Shown in pieces: positions 33,750 to 42,703 of a stretch of 59,238 nucleotides of DNA (positions are counted from its first letter, which is position 1; each line of letters starts with the position of its first letter). This DNA comes from an uncultured Clostridia bacterium (lineage in GTDB: Bacteria; Bacillota; Clostridia; TANB77; CAG-508): positions 1 through 59,238 of the forward strand of contig CALYAG010000010.1 of assembly GCA_944393465.1 (NCBI GenBank). The letters are read 5' to 3'. The notes under the pieces are model-generated. The model ran no database searches and was not told the origin of the DNA. It saw only the letters and a program-made list of their open reading frames with translations. Position numbers and translations under genes: made by a program.

Positions 33750-35393
33750 ATGAAAATATTTTATCACAATTCAGAAGTAGGAGTACCAATGAAAGAGGCC
33801 AAAGTTATTGACCTTTTCAAGGACAACATAAAATTTTCAAAAAACAACATTATTGCTTGTAGATGCAATAATGAAATAAAATCTTTAGATTATGTAATAA
33901 AAGAAGGCGACAGAGTTGATCTTGTAGATATTACTGATAAAGATGGAATGAGAATATATGTAAGAGGAATCTTATTTATTATGGCAAAAGCATTTGAAAA
34001 ACTTTACCCAGAGGCAATGATAAGTGTAAACTATCAACTTTCAAATGCCATGTTTTGTGAAATAGTAAATGAGCCAATTACAGATTTAATGATTAAAAAG
34101 GTCAAAGATGAAATGGCTTCAATAATAGAAAAAGATTTGCCTATTAAAAAAGTAATAATGGATAAAAAAGAGGCAGAGGAATTTTATGCTAAGGAAAATA
34201 CATTAAGAGGCAAACTTCAAGTAGAAAATAAAGAAAAAGATACTGTTTCTTTGTATTTTTGCGAAGATTATTATAACTATTTTTATGGAGTAATGCCTAT
34301 TTCTACTGGATTTATGAAACTATTTGACATAAAAAAATATAAAGATGGTTTTATAGTAAGATATCCAAATAGAAAAAATCCAAATGAGTTAGGAGAATTT
34401 GTTGAAACCAAAAAGTTACAAGCAACATTAGAGGAATATGATGACATAAATAGATTAATGCATATTAGTACAATAAAAGATTTAAATAACCACATAGAGC
34501 AGGGCAAAACTGCAGAAACAGTGCTTACAGCAGAGGCATTACACGAAAAGAAAATTGCTCAAATAGCTGACAAAATAGCAGATAAAAGAAATGTAAAAAT
34601 TGTATTAATTGCAGGACCTTCATCTTCAGGAAAAACAACATTTGCAAAAAGACTTGGTATTCAGCTAAGACTTCATGGCCTAACACCTGTAACAATTGGA
34701 ACAGATAATTACTTTGTAGAAAGAGAACAAACACCTAGAGATGAAAATGGTGAATATGACTTTGAAACAATTGAGGCATTAGATTTAGAGTTATTCAACG
34801 ACCATTTAACAAAGCTAATTAATGGTGAAGAAATAGATGTGCCTACATTTGACTTTAAAGATGGAACTAAGGTTTATAATGGCGAAAAAATGAGATTAGG
34901 ACCAAATGACATTTTAGTTGTAGAAGGTATCCACTCATTAAATGACAAATTAACAAGCACAATTCCTAAAGAAAACAAATTTAAAATATATTTAAGTGAT
35001 TTAACAGTTTTAAATATAGATTATTTTAATCGTATATCTACAACTGATACAAGACTTATAAGAAGAATTGTAAGGGATAATAATTTTAGAAGTTATTCAG
35101 CTTTAGATACTTTAAAAAGATGGGATTCAGTAAATAAAGGTGAAAATAAAAACATATTCCCTTATCAAGAAGAAGCGGACGCTATGTTTAATAGCTCTTT
35201 AGTTTACGAGCTTGCAGTGCTTAAAAAATATGCGAAACCTTTATTAGATGCAATAGATAGTAATGTTCCAGAATATTCAGAAGCAAAAAGGCTTAGCACA
35301 TTGTTAGAATATTTTGATGATATGGATGAAACTGCAATACCAAATAATTCTATTTTACGTGAATTTATTGGTGGAAGTATTTTTGAATACTAA
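33750..35393 (+). CDS. Nucleoside kinase with TGS and ThrRS-like N-terminal domains
   Basis: A 547-residue composite. The N-terminal 60 residues resemble a TGS/ubiquitin-like domain, the next part (about 65-235) resembles the second additional domain of threonyl/alanyl-tRNA synthetases, and the C-terminal part is a uridine-kinase-like P-loop domain with Walker A GPSSSGKTTFAKRL (about 289-302), TDNYFVER, and the VVEGIHSLND block. This architecture is known from clostridia and Thermotoga as a nucleoside kinase. A uridine/cytidine kinase reaction is inferred. The GGAAGG ribosome site is normal. Mobile repeats begin just after the stop. Confidence 0.85.
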   Translation: MKIFYHNSEVGVPMKEAKVIDLFKDNIKFSKNNIIACRCNNEIKSLDYVIKEGDRVDLVDITDKDGMRIYVRGILFIMAKAFEKLYPEAMISVNYQLSNAMFCEIVNEPITDLMIKKVKDEMASIIEKDLPIKKVIMDKKEAEEFYAKENTLRGKLQVENKEKDTVSLYFCEDYYNYFYGVMPISTGFMKLFDIKKYKDGFIVRYPNRKNPNELGEFVETKKLQATLEEYDDINRLMHISTIKDLNNHIEQGKTAETVLTAEALHEKKIAQIADKIADKRNVKIVLIAGPSSSGKTTFAKRLGIQLRLHGLTPVTIGTDNYFVEREQTPRDENGEYDFETIEALDLELFNDHLTKLINGEEIDVPTFDFKDGTKVYNGEKMRLGPNDILVVEGIHSLNDKLTSTIPKENKFKIYLSDLTVLNIDYFNRISTTDTRLIRRIVRDNNFRSYSALDTLKRWDSVNKGENKNIFPYQEEADAMFNSSLVYELAVLKKYAKPLLDAIDSNVPEYSEAKRLSTLLEYFDDMDETAIPNNSILREFIGGSIFEY

Positions 35394-35404
35394 ACGTTGT
35401 GTCA

Positions 35405-35583
35405 ATTGTCAATTGGGACGGTTCTAATTGACAACTTAAGGACAATATATGTTCTCGAAATTTCACAAGCTGGAGCAAGCAGCGACCCGCGCCGTGAAAT
35501 CAGAGAGAATGTATATTGGCCGTAAAATATGATTAGTTGGAGCAGGTTAATGTTGTCAATTAGAACCGTCCCATTTGACAACT
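35405..35583. repeat. Family A' composite element carrying B3, copy A7
   Basis: The left arm (35407-35435) reads TTGTCAATTGGGACGGTTCT then AATTGACAA and is itself palindromic at its ends. The inverted right arm is 35552-35583. Family B copy B3 lies inside. Compared with family A, the core GGGACGGTYCT is retained but the flanks are TGTCAATT/AATTGACA. Confidence 0.83.
35440..35521 (+). other. Family B long hairpin, copy B3
   Basis: Arms 35440-35466 and 35494-35521 pair. The 27-nt loop (35467-35493) is identical to B2, but the bases closing it are TTTCAC/GTGAAA instead of ATTCTC/GAGAAT, a compensatory change. Confidence 0.8.
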
Positions 35584-35603
35584 ATAAAACGAGGTAATAT
35601 TAA

Positions 35604-35912
35604 ATGAAACAATTTACAAAAAGGGATGAAGAATTTATATGTGAGCATTGTGGCAAAAAAGTTTCAAAACTTGGATATACATCAAGGGACCATTGTCCAT
35701 ACTGCTTGTATTCTAAGCATGTGGACAATATGCCAGGTGATAGAGAGGAAGAATGTAAAGGACTTTTAAAACCAGTGCAAGTAGAACTTGATAGTAAAAA
35801 GGGTTATGTGATAATATATAAGTGTGAAAAATGTGGGGCTATTAGAAAAAATAAGGCGGCTGTTGATGATGATAAAGATTTACTTATCAAACTTACTGTT
35901 TATGACCAATAA
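35604..35912 (+). CDS. RNHCP domain protein
   Basis: A 102-residue zinc-binding protein. Cys pairs are CEHCGKK (13-19), the CPYC motif (about 32-35) and CEKCG (about 77-81); the RDHCPYCLYSKHVD block is the RNHCP signature (here with D for N). Function is unknown, and it is widespread in Firmicutes and actinobacteria. It is flanked on both sides by A' repeats (A7, A8), so it may be a segment moved or bracketed by them. The ribosome site is GAGGTA, 7 nt upstream. Confidence 0.8.
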   Translation: MKQFTKRDEEFICEHCGKKVSKLGYTSRDHCPYCLYSKHVDNMPGDREEECKGLLKPVQVELDSKKGYVIIYKCEKCGAIRKNKAAVDDDKDLLIKLTVYDQ

Positions 35913-35928
35913 GTTGTCAATTAATCAT

Positions 35929-35957
35929 GTGTCAATTGGGACGGTTCTAATTGACAC
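35929..35957 (+). repeat. Family A' single copy, A8
   Basis: GTGTCAATTGGGACGGTTCT followed by AATTGACAC, a 29-bp unit whose ends are complementary. It sits 20 bp after the RNHCP stop. Confidence 0.8.
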
Positions 35958-35983
35958 AAAAATTATATAGTTAGGAGAATGTT

Positions 35984-37033
35984 ATGGAAAATTTAGTTGA
36001 TGATGAAAAAATTAAATTAGAAGATGTGAAACCAGATAAAAGTTTAAGAATTCTTACAGGAGATAGACCTACAGGAAAAATGCATATAGGTCACTATTTT
36101 GGGTCTCTAAAAAGTAGAGTAGAGTTGCAAGATAAGTTTCAAACTTTTATTGAAGTTGCCGATGTTCAAGCTTTAACAGATAATTTTAATAATCCAGACA
36201 AAGTAAAGAAAAGTGTTAGTCAAATAGTAATGGACGAGCTAGCAATAGGCTTAGATCCAAATAAAGTAACATTTTTTATACAATCACTAATTCCAGAAAT
36301 AGCTGAACTTACAGTGTTTTATTCAAATTTAGTAACAATAGCAAGACTAGAGCGTAACCCAACTGTAAAAACTGAAATAGCGCAAAAAAGAGATATTTTT
36401 GGAGAGAGTGTTACATATGGATTTTTAGGTTATCCAGTAAGTCAAGCTGCAGACATAACCTGTTTTGATGCTACATATGTACCCGTTGGAGAAGACCAAC
36501 TTCCATTAATAGAGCAATGCAGAGAAATAGTTAGAAAATTTAATAGCATATATGGAGAAACTTTAAGAGAGCCAGTTGCTGTAATGAGCGATAATGTTAG
36601 AATAAAAGGCTTGGACGGAAATGTTAAAATGGGTAAATCATTAGGAAATGCTTTATATCTATCTGATGACTTAGATACTATAAAAGAAAAAGTAATGTCA
36701 GCAGTAACAGACCCTGCTAGAATTAAAAAAGATGACCCAGGAAATCCAGATATTTGTATGGTTTACTATTATCACAACTTATTTACAGATAAAGAAGAAT
36801 GTAAAAATGTATGTGCAGAATGTAAAGCAGGTAAAAGAGGCTGTGTTGCGTGCAAAAAGCAATTAATAGAAAGCGTAAATAAAGTACTAGAACCAATTAG
36901 AGATAAAAGAAAACATTATGAGGAAAACCCAAAAGAAGTTATGGACATTCTTATGGCAGGAACTGATAAAGCAAGAGTAATTGCAAAAGAAACAATGGAA
37001 AAAGTTAAAAAAGCTATGAAATTAGATTATTAA
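35984..37033 (+). CDS. trpS: Tryptophanyl-tRNA synthetase
   Basis: A class I synthetase charging tRNA-Trp, 349 residues. The HIGH-type motif is TGKMHIGHYFGS (about 30-41) after a short acidic N-terminal extension, and the KMSKS-type loop is VKMGKSLGN (about 214-222). The tryptophan-pocket block YPVSQAADI is present. No T-box leader is visible; instead repeat A8 lies upstream. The start has a TAGGAG site 7 nt away. A Cys-rich stretch (CKNVCAECKAGKRGCVACKK, about 268-287) is characteristic of the clade with this extra segment. Confidence 0.93.
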   Translation: MENLVDDEKIKLEDVKPDKSLRILTGDRPTGKMHIGHYFGSLKSRVELQDKFQTFIEVADVQALTDNFNNPDKVKKSVSQIVMDELAIGLDPNKVTFFIQSLIPEIAELTVFYSNLVTIARLERNPTVKTEIAQKRDIFGESVTYGFLGYPVSQAADITCFDATYVPVGEDQLPLIEQCREIVRKFNSIYGETLREPVAVMSDNVRIKGLDGNVKMGKSLGNALYLSDDLDTIKEKVMSAVTDPARIKKDDPGNPDICMVYYYHNLFTDKEECKNVCAECKAGKRGCVACKKQLIESVNKVLEPIRDKRKHYEENPKEVMDILMAGTDKARVIAKETMEKVKKAMKLDY

Positions 37034-37059
37034 AGTTTAGTTTGCTTTAAGCAAGTTAA

Positions 37060-38373
<1,314 letters not shown>

Positions 38374-38383
38374 TTTTTTTCAG

Positions 38384-38605
38384 TTGGGGACGGACCTAAA
38401 ACGAAAATTTTCAGTTGGGGACGGACCTAAAACGAAAATTTTCAGTTGGGGACGGTCCTAAATCGAAAAAATTTTCAAGCAGGAACGAAACTTAAATAGA
38501 AATAATATTTTTCGATTTAGGACCGTCCCCAACTGAAAGATTTTTCAAGTAGGAACGAGACTTGAAATAATATTTTTTCGATTTAGGACCGTCCCCAACT
38601 GAAAA
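38384..38605. repeat. Family A cluster with five arms, copy A9
   Basis: Three direct arms in tandem (about 38384-38409, 38410-38440, 38441-38469) face two inverted arms (38509-38539 and 38577-38605). Between them a unit of about 66 bp starting TTTTCAAGCAGGAACGAAAC is repeated (38473-38538 and 38540-38604), so the right half grew by tandem duplication. This is the longest cluster in the window. Confidence 0.85.
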
Positions 38606-38645
38606 TTGCTTTTAACGAAAAATCAAATAAAAACAAATTTTTTTG

Positions 38646-38684
38646 AAACTTTTGTTTGACAAACACTTTTCTTTATGGTATTAT
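38646..38684 (+). promoter_or_regulatory. lexA promoter with possible SOS box
   Basis: TTGACA (38656-38661) and TATTAT (38679-38684) are 17 bp apart. AAACTTTTGTTT (38646-38657) overlaps the -35 box and has the AAAC-N4-GTTT form also found at recA. TGTTTGACAAACA (38653-38665) is a 13-bp palindrome over the -35 box and is an alternative operator. Confidence 0.45.
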
Positions 38685-38716
38685 AATTGTAGTTTATTAA
38701 AGGAGAGGTGTGTAAT

Positions 38717-39394
38717 ATGAACAAATCAAGAAGAGATTCTAATGGATTAAATAAAAGAGAAAGAGATATTCTTAAGTTTATCCAAAAAGAAATTGAAGCA
38801 AGGGGATTTGCTCCTTCAGTTAGAGAAATATGTAAAGCTGTTGGACTTAATTCAACAGCAACTGTTCAAGGTTATTTAAAGGTTCTTGAAGAAAATGGTT
38901 TTGTTAAAAAAGAGTCTCAAAAAGGAAGAACATTGCGTTTAATTAAAAACTACAAAGGTGAAACAGTTATATCTGATCAATTAGGCATTAGTCCAACAAA
39001 AGAATACTACACAAATAAAGAAATGGTTAATGTTCCATTAATAGGCAAAATAACAGCCGGACAACCAATTTTAGCAGTAGAAAACATAACAGACACATTT
39101 CCAATTCCTTTAGACTTTGTAGGCAATAGCGAAAGCTTTATGTTAACAGTCAGAGGCGAAAGTATGATAGAAGCTGGTATTCTTGATGGAGATTACATAT
39201 TAGTAAAAAGAACAAATACTGCCGAAAATGGTGAAATAGTTGTTGCTCTTATAGATGATGAAGCAACTGTTAAAACTTTTTACAAAGAAAAAGGCTACAT
39301 TCGTTTGCAACCAGAAAACAGTACAATGGATCCAATAATTGTACCAGATTGTAAAATACTTGGTAAAGTTTCTGGAGTATTTAGAAAAATTTAA
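38717..39394 (+). CDS. lexA: LexA repressor
   Basis: The SOS repressor, 225 residues from ATG 38717, 8 nt after AGGAGAGG. The winged helix reads GFAPSVREICKAVGLNSTAT followed by VQGYLKVLEENGFV. The self-cleavage site is TAGQP (Ala114-Gly115). The catalytic dyad is Ser149 (GESMIEAG) and Lys186 (ATVKTF). All residues for RecA*-triggered autocleavage are present. An in-frame GTG at 38708 is within the Shine-Dalgarno sequence and is not used. Confidence 0.95.
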   Translation: MNKSRRDSNGLNKRERDILKFIQKEIEARGFAPSVREICKAVGLNSTATVQGYLKVLEENGFVKKESQKGRTLRLIKNYKGETVISDQLGISPTKEYYTNKEMVNVPLIGKITAGQPILAVENITDTFPIPLDFVGNSESFMLTVRGESMIEAGILDGDYILVKRTNTAENGEIVVALIDDEATVKTFYKEKGYIRLQPENSTMDPIIVPDCKILGKVSGVFRKI

Positions 39395-39506
39395 AGCAAA
39401 ATTTTTTAAAGCAATAATATATAAAAATAATAAAATGCTAAAAATAAAAGCAAATAACATTGAATAAAATAAAAATGTTAAAAGTATCAATAAAGGGGTA
39501 TTATTT

Positions 39507-40007
39507 ATGAGTAGAATGAAAACATTTTTTAAGTATTTTTTAGCAATAGTTATAGTCTACATAATTGTAGATATTGGCTCATTTTATGTTTTAAAAAGTA
39601 CTTATCTTACAAAAGACTACTCAGTAGAAGATTCAATTCTTGATGTTGAGGTTACAGAAGCAAAAGCTACATATCTTAATGGTTATGTAAATGGAACTGT
39701 TAAAAATAATACAGATGCACAAATAACAAATAAATATTTAAAAATAGATAGTTATTCTAAACGTGGAGTATTACTTGGAACTAAATATGTTAAATTAAAT
39801 GATTTAAATCCAGGTGAACAAGCATCTTTTAGTTCAAGCTTTAATTATGAGCAAATAGATAATGTTAAATTATCAGTTATTGATGGAGAAGAATTGCCAC
39901 CAGCAGGAGACTTAGATTTTGGTTTTGATAACCCAGATGATGCGAAAATGTCACTTGCAGTTATACTTGGTGCCGTTATAATGCTATTTCCTTGGTTTCC
40001 ATTTTAA
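39507..40007 (+). CDS. Membrane protein with FxLYD-like domain, unknown function
   Basis: A 166-residue protein with a membrane helix near each end (about 8-28 and 150-164). The middle part (about 45-125) has a beta-rich pattern (NGYVNGTVKNNTDAQITNKY) resembling FxLYD-type extracytoplasmic domains. It follows lexA by 112 bp with its own AAAGGGG site and may belong to the same transcript, but no SOS role is known. I cannot assign a function. Confidence 0.6.
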   Translation: MSRMKTFFKYFLAIVIVYIIVDIGSFYVLKSTYLTKDYSVEDSILDVEVTEAKATYLNGYVNGTVKNNTDAQITNKYLKIDSYSKRGVLLGTKYVKLNDLNPGEQASFSSSFNYEQIDNVKLSVIDGEELPPAGDLDFGFDNPDDAKMSLAVILGAVIMLFPWFPF

Positions 40008-40188
40008 TGAATATATCACATTTTTACTGGAATAATATTATAATATATTAACAAATGTAATACATTGTAGTACAATATAAAAGAAGTATAAATTAGTTTT
40101 TACAGAAAAATCTAAAAAACAATTAAAAAATATTGTTTTAGTGTTAGAAATAGGACATAGAAGAGAAATATATAATAGTTAATAATAA

Positions 40189-40212
40189 AAGCTCAGGCTT
40201 ATGCCTGAGCTT
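40189..40212 (-). terminator. tdk terminator overlapping its last codons
   Basis: AAGCTCAGGC (40189-40198) and GCCTGAGCTT (40203-40212) form a 10-bp stem. On the - strand it is followed by TTATTATT. The tdk stop codon (40201-40199) lies in the loop, so the last residues (AQA) are encoded by the stem. It may also act on the + strand. Confidence 0.75.
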
Positions 40213-40762
40213 GTGTTCTGTTTAGTTCATCTTGTCTTGAAAGAATATCATAACAATGTCTGCAAAGTGCCATATACTGACGATCACCTATAGCAATATC
40301 AGTATCCTTGCCACCTTTATAATAGCTAAGAACTGCATTTTCACATTTACAATTATCACAAATAGCAGTAAGCATATGCACATTATCAGATATGCAAAGC
40401 AAATCAGCCATTTTTCCAAAAGGCTTTTTCTCAGCTGTTAAATTTAAACCGGCAATAAAAAACTTTTTGCCGCAATCAGCCATTTGTTCAATTATTTTTA
40501 CATTTCCTTTTAAAAACTGAAATTCGTCAATACAATAAACATCAGCTTCATATTTTTCCAAATCCGAAATTCTACTTATGCTAATTGCAGGGATATCAAT
40601 TCCATTTCTTGAAGCAACAACATTATTGGCTGTTCTTGTATCAATAGAAGGTTTGAACATTTTTACTTTTTTTCCTGCGATTAATTGTCTCTTATACTCA
40701 TTAAGAATTTGTTGAGTTTTGCCACATTTCATTGGTCCAGAATATACGTTTATGTCACCCAT
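40199..40762 (-). CDS. tdk: Thymidine kinase (type II)
   Basis: A salvage enzyme converting thymidine to dTMP. The 187-residue product has Walker A SGPMKCGKT (8-16), Walker B VYCIDEFQF (about 75-83), the lasso-loop region and four structural Cys (CDNCKC near 136 and CRHC near 167), as in zinc-containing TK1-like enzymes. It is read opposite to its neighbours. In many Firmicutes it lies next to rpmE; here it is about 11 kb away. Confidence 0.92.
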   Translation of the reverse strand: MGDINVYSGPMKCGKTQQILNEYKRQLIAGKKVKMFKPSIDTRTANNVVASRNGIDIPAISISRISDLEKYEADVYCIDEFQFLKGNVKIIEQMADCGKKFFIAGLNLTAEKKPFGKMADLLCISDNVHMLTAICDNCKCENAVLSYYKGGKDTDIAIGDRQYMALCRHCYDILSRQDELNRTQAQA

Positions 40763-41138
40763 TTTTTATTACCCCTCTAAAATTAATCTTGCCTAAGTAT
40801 AATAATACAATATCAAAAACTTATCAAGAGAAAAAATCAAAAATTTTTAAATGTTATTTTTGTAATAATATTGTAAAGAGAATATTTTATTTAAGATAAA
40901 AATAAGCAGCCATAAGGAATAATTCAAATGTAACTAACAAATTGTGCTGTAAAAACGTAAAACTTTACTTGACCTAAAACTAAAAATGTGCATATATCAA
41001 AATGTGAGAAAAATGTGGTAGTCTTAAGTATTATTTGGCTTATATATTTGAACTTTATAATACGAACAAATTAATTTGACGAATACCAAAATATATATTA
41101 AAATAGTATTTGATTAATTTAACTTAGGAGGTATTGTT
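40763..41138. other. Divergent intergenic region with ymdB promoter
   Basis: This 376-bp A/T-rich stretch lies between divergent tdk and ymdB. TTGACG (41076-41081) and TAAAAT (41099-41104), 17 bp apart, are a good ymdB promoter. The tdk promoter must lie near 40780-40830 on the - strand but is not clear. I see no RNA gene or repeat. Confidence 0.5.
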
Positions 41139-41903
41139 TTGAAAATTTTAGCAGTAGGAGATTTAGTAGGAGAAAATGGTGTTGAAAAATTAAAAAGAAC
41201 TTTGCCAAATTTGCAGGAGGCAGAAAATATAGATTTTACTATAATAAATGGAGAAAATGCTGCTGGTGGAATGGGCATGACTAGCAAAATTTACAATGAA
41301 CTTAATAGATTAAATATTGATGTTATAACCATGGGAAATCACACATGGGGTAAAAAAGACATTTTTACTTTTATAGAGGATAAAAAAATAATTAGACCAG
41401 CAAATTATTCAAAAGGTTGCCCTGGTAAAGGATATGTTATTATAAATAAAAATGGTAAAAAGATAGCAGTAGTAAATTTAATAGGTAGAACAGACATGGG
41501 AGTGCTTTCAGATAACCCATTTACATGCATTGATGACATAATTAATACAATAAATGTAGATATTATAATATTAGACTTTCATGCAGAGGCAACTGCTGAA
41601 AAAATAGCAATGGGGTATTATGTTGATGGAAGAATTACTGCAATGTTTGGCACTCATACTCATGTTCAAACTGCAGATGAAAAAATATTAGAAAAAGGGA
41701 CAGGTTACATAACTGATATAGGTATGACTGGTCCTGAGAAGTCAGTCATTGGAATGAATATTGAAGCTTCTTTGAAAAGATTTGTTACATCACTTCCAGA
41801 AAAATATAAGTTAGCTGAAGGTAAGTGCGTGTTAAATGGAATTATTTTTGAAATAGATGATTCTACTAATAAAGTAAAAAAATTGTATAGGATAAATGTA
41901 TAA
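41139..41903 (+). CDS. ymdB: YmdB-family metallophosphoesterase
   Basis: A 2',3'-cyclic nucleotide phosphodiesterase family linked in Bacillus to biofilm and motility choices. The 254-residue product starts with TTG 5-10 nt after TAGGAGGT. Metal-binding motifs are GDLVG (7-11), INGENAAGG (36-44), MGNHTWGK (67-74), DFHAEATAE (about 146) and GTHTHVQTAD (about 171). Usually it follows rny; rny is not seen here. The gene after it is spoVS, a common clostridial neighbour. Confidence 0.92.
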   Translation: MKILAVGDLVGENGVEKLKRTLPNLQEAENIDFTIINGENAAGGMGMTSKIYNELNRLNIDVITMGNHTWGKKDIFTFIEDKKIIRPANYSKGCPGKGYVIINKNGKKIAVVNLIGRTDMGVLSDNPFTCIDDIINTINVDIIILDFHAEATAEKIAMGYYVDGRITAMFGTHTHVQTADEKILEKGTGYITDIGMTGPEKSVIGMNIEASLKRFVTSLPEKYKLAEGKCVLNGIIFEIDDSTNKVKKLYRINV

Positions 41904-42076
41904 TTATCTATTAAGTACTTGAATACATTCTTCTACATTTCACTTAGAGTGTAGCAAATTCTATAATTTGCCAAGCTATTACGATTTGTTTTTTCTACAC
42001 TACACTTAGTTTACAGCAAATGACGATTTTTGTCGAAGAATGTCGATAAAAAGTTCCAAAAAATAGTAAAAAACAC
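41904..42076. other. ymdB-spoVS gap with repeated CTACA stretches
   Basis: TTCTACATTTCACTTAGAGT (41933-41952) and TTCTACACTACACTTAGTTT (41993-42012) are imperfect copies about 60 bp apart, each followed by GNAGCAAAT-like sequence. A similar CTACACTAAAAGTGTAG palindrome occurs after mutS near 33659-33675. Function unknown. Confidence 0.35.
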
Positions 42077-42105
42077 TAGACATTTTTCTTTCAATGTAGT
42101 ATAAC
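42077..42105 (+). promoter_or_regulatory. spoVS promoter
   Basis: TAGACA (42077-42082) and TATAAC (42100-42105), 17 bp apart. It resembles a housekeeping promoter rather than a sporulation sigma-H site. Confidence 0.45.
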
Positions 42106-42150
42106 TATATATGTAATTACAAAAAATAAATAAAAGAATTAGGAGGAAAA

Positions 42151-42411
42151 ATGGAAGTGTTAAAAATTTCATCAAAATCAAATCCAAACTCAGTAGCAGG
42201 AGCTATAGCTGGGATGGTAAAAGAAACAAAAAAGGCAGAAATGCAGGCAATTGGGGCAGGAGCATTAAATCAAGCTGTAAAGGCAGTTGCAATAGCAAGA
42301 GGTTTTGTAGCTCCAACAGGAGTTGACCTAGTGTGCATACCAGCATTTGCAGAGGTACAAGTAGAAGGCGAGGATCGAACAGGCATTAGACTAATAGTTG
42401 AGTCTAGATAA
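42151..42411 (+). CDS. spoVS: Stage V sporulation protein S
   Basis: A small Alba-like protein needed for normal stage V sporulation in Bacillus, and present in some non-sporulators. The 86-residue product matches the family along its length (VLKISSKSNPNSVAGAIAGM at 3-22, then AIGAGALNQAVKAVAIARGF). The ribosome site is TAGGAGGA, 7 nt before ATG. It is followed by a hairpin terminator. Confidence 0.96.
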   Translation: MEVLKISSKSNPNSVAGAIAGMVKETKKAEMQAIGAGALNQAVKAVAIARGFVAPTGVDLVCIPAFAEVQVEGEDRTGIRLIVESR

Positions 42412-42478
42412 ACAAATATAATATTTAGATACAAAGTCTAAATGGATGTGAATGGTTAATTTACAAAGTATATAGGGG

Positions 42479-42516
42479 GCATATATTTAGTATTAAATAC
42501 TATTTATATGTCTATT
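42479..42516 (+). terminator. spoVS terminator
   Basis: GCATATATTTAGTATT (42479-42494) pairs imperfectly with AATACTATTTATATGTC (42496-42512), followed by TATTTTT. The rest of 42517-42703 is plain A/T-rich sequence. Confidence 0.6.
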
Positions 42517-42703
42517 TTTATGAATTCAAATTGTTTACGTAAAGAAATATACCTATAGAATATTATTTTTGCAAAAGTATTGAAAATAAAGCAAAATTAT
42601 TATATTATAATTACGTACAACTAATGAATAAAAAGTTTAATATAGATTTATAAAATTTAATTAAAACTAATTTTATATATTATACTTAACTTAGGAGAAT
42701 TAA

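Noticed and set aside
38384..38605. CRISPR-like array of repeats
   Set aside because: Arms are in both orientations, with irregular and non-unique spacers; no cas gene is present.
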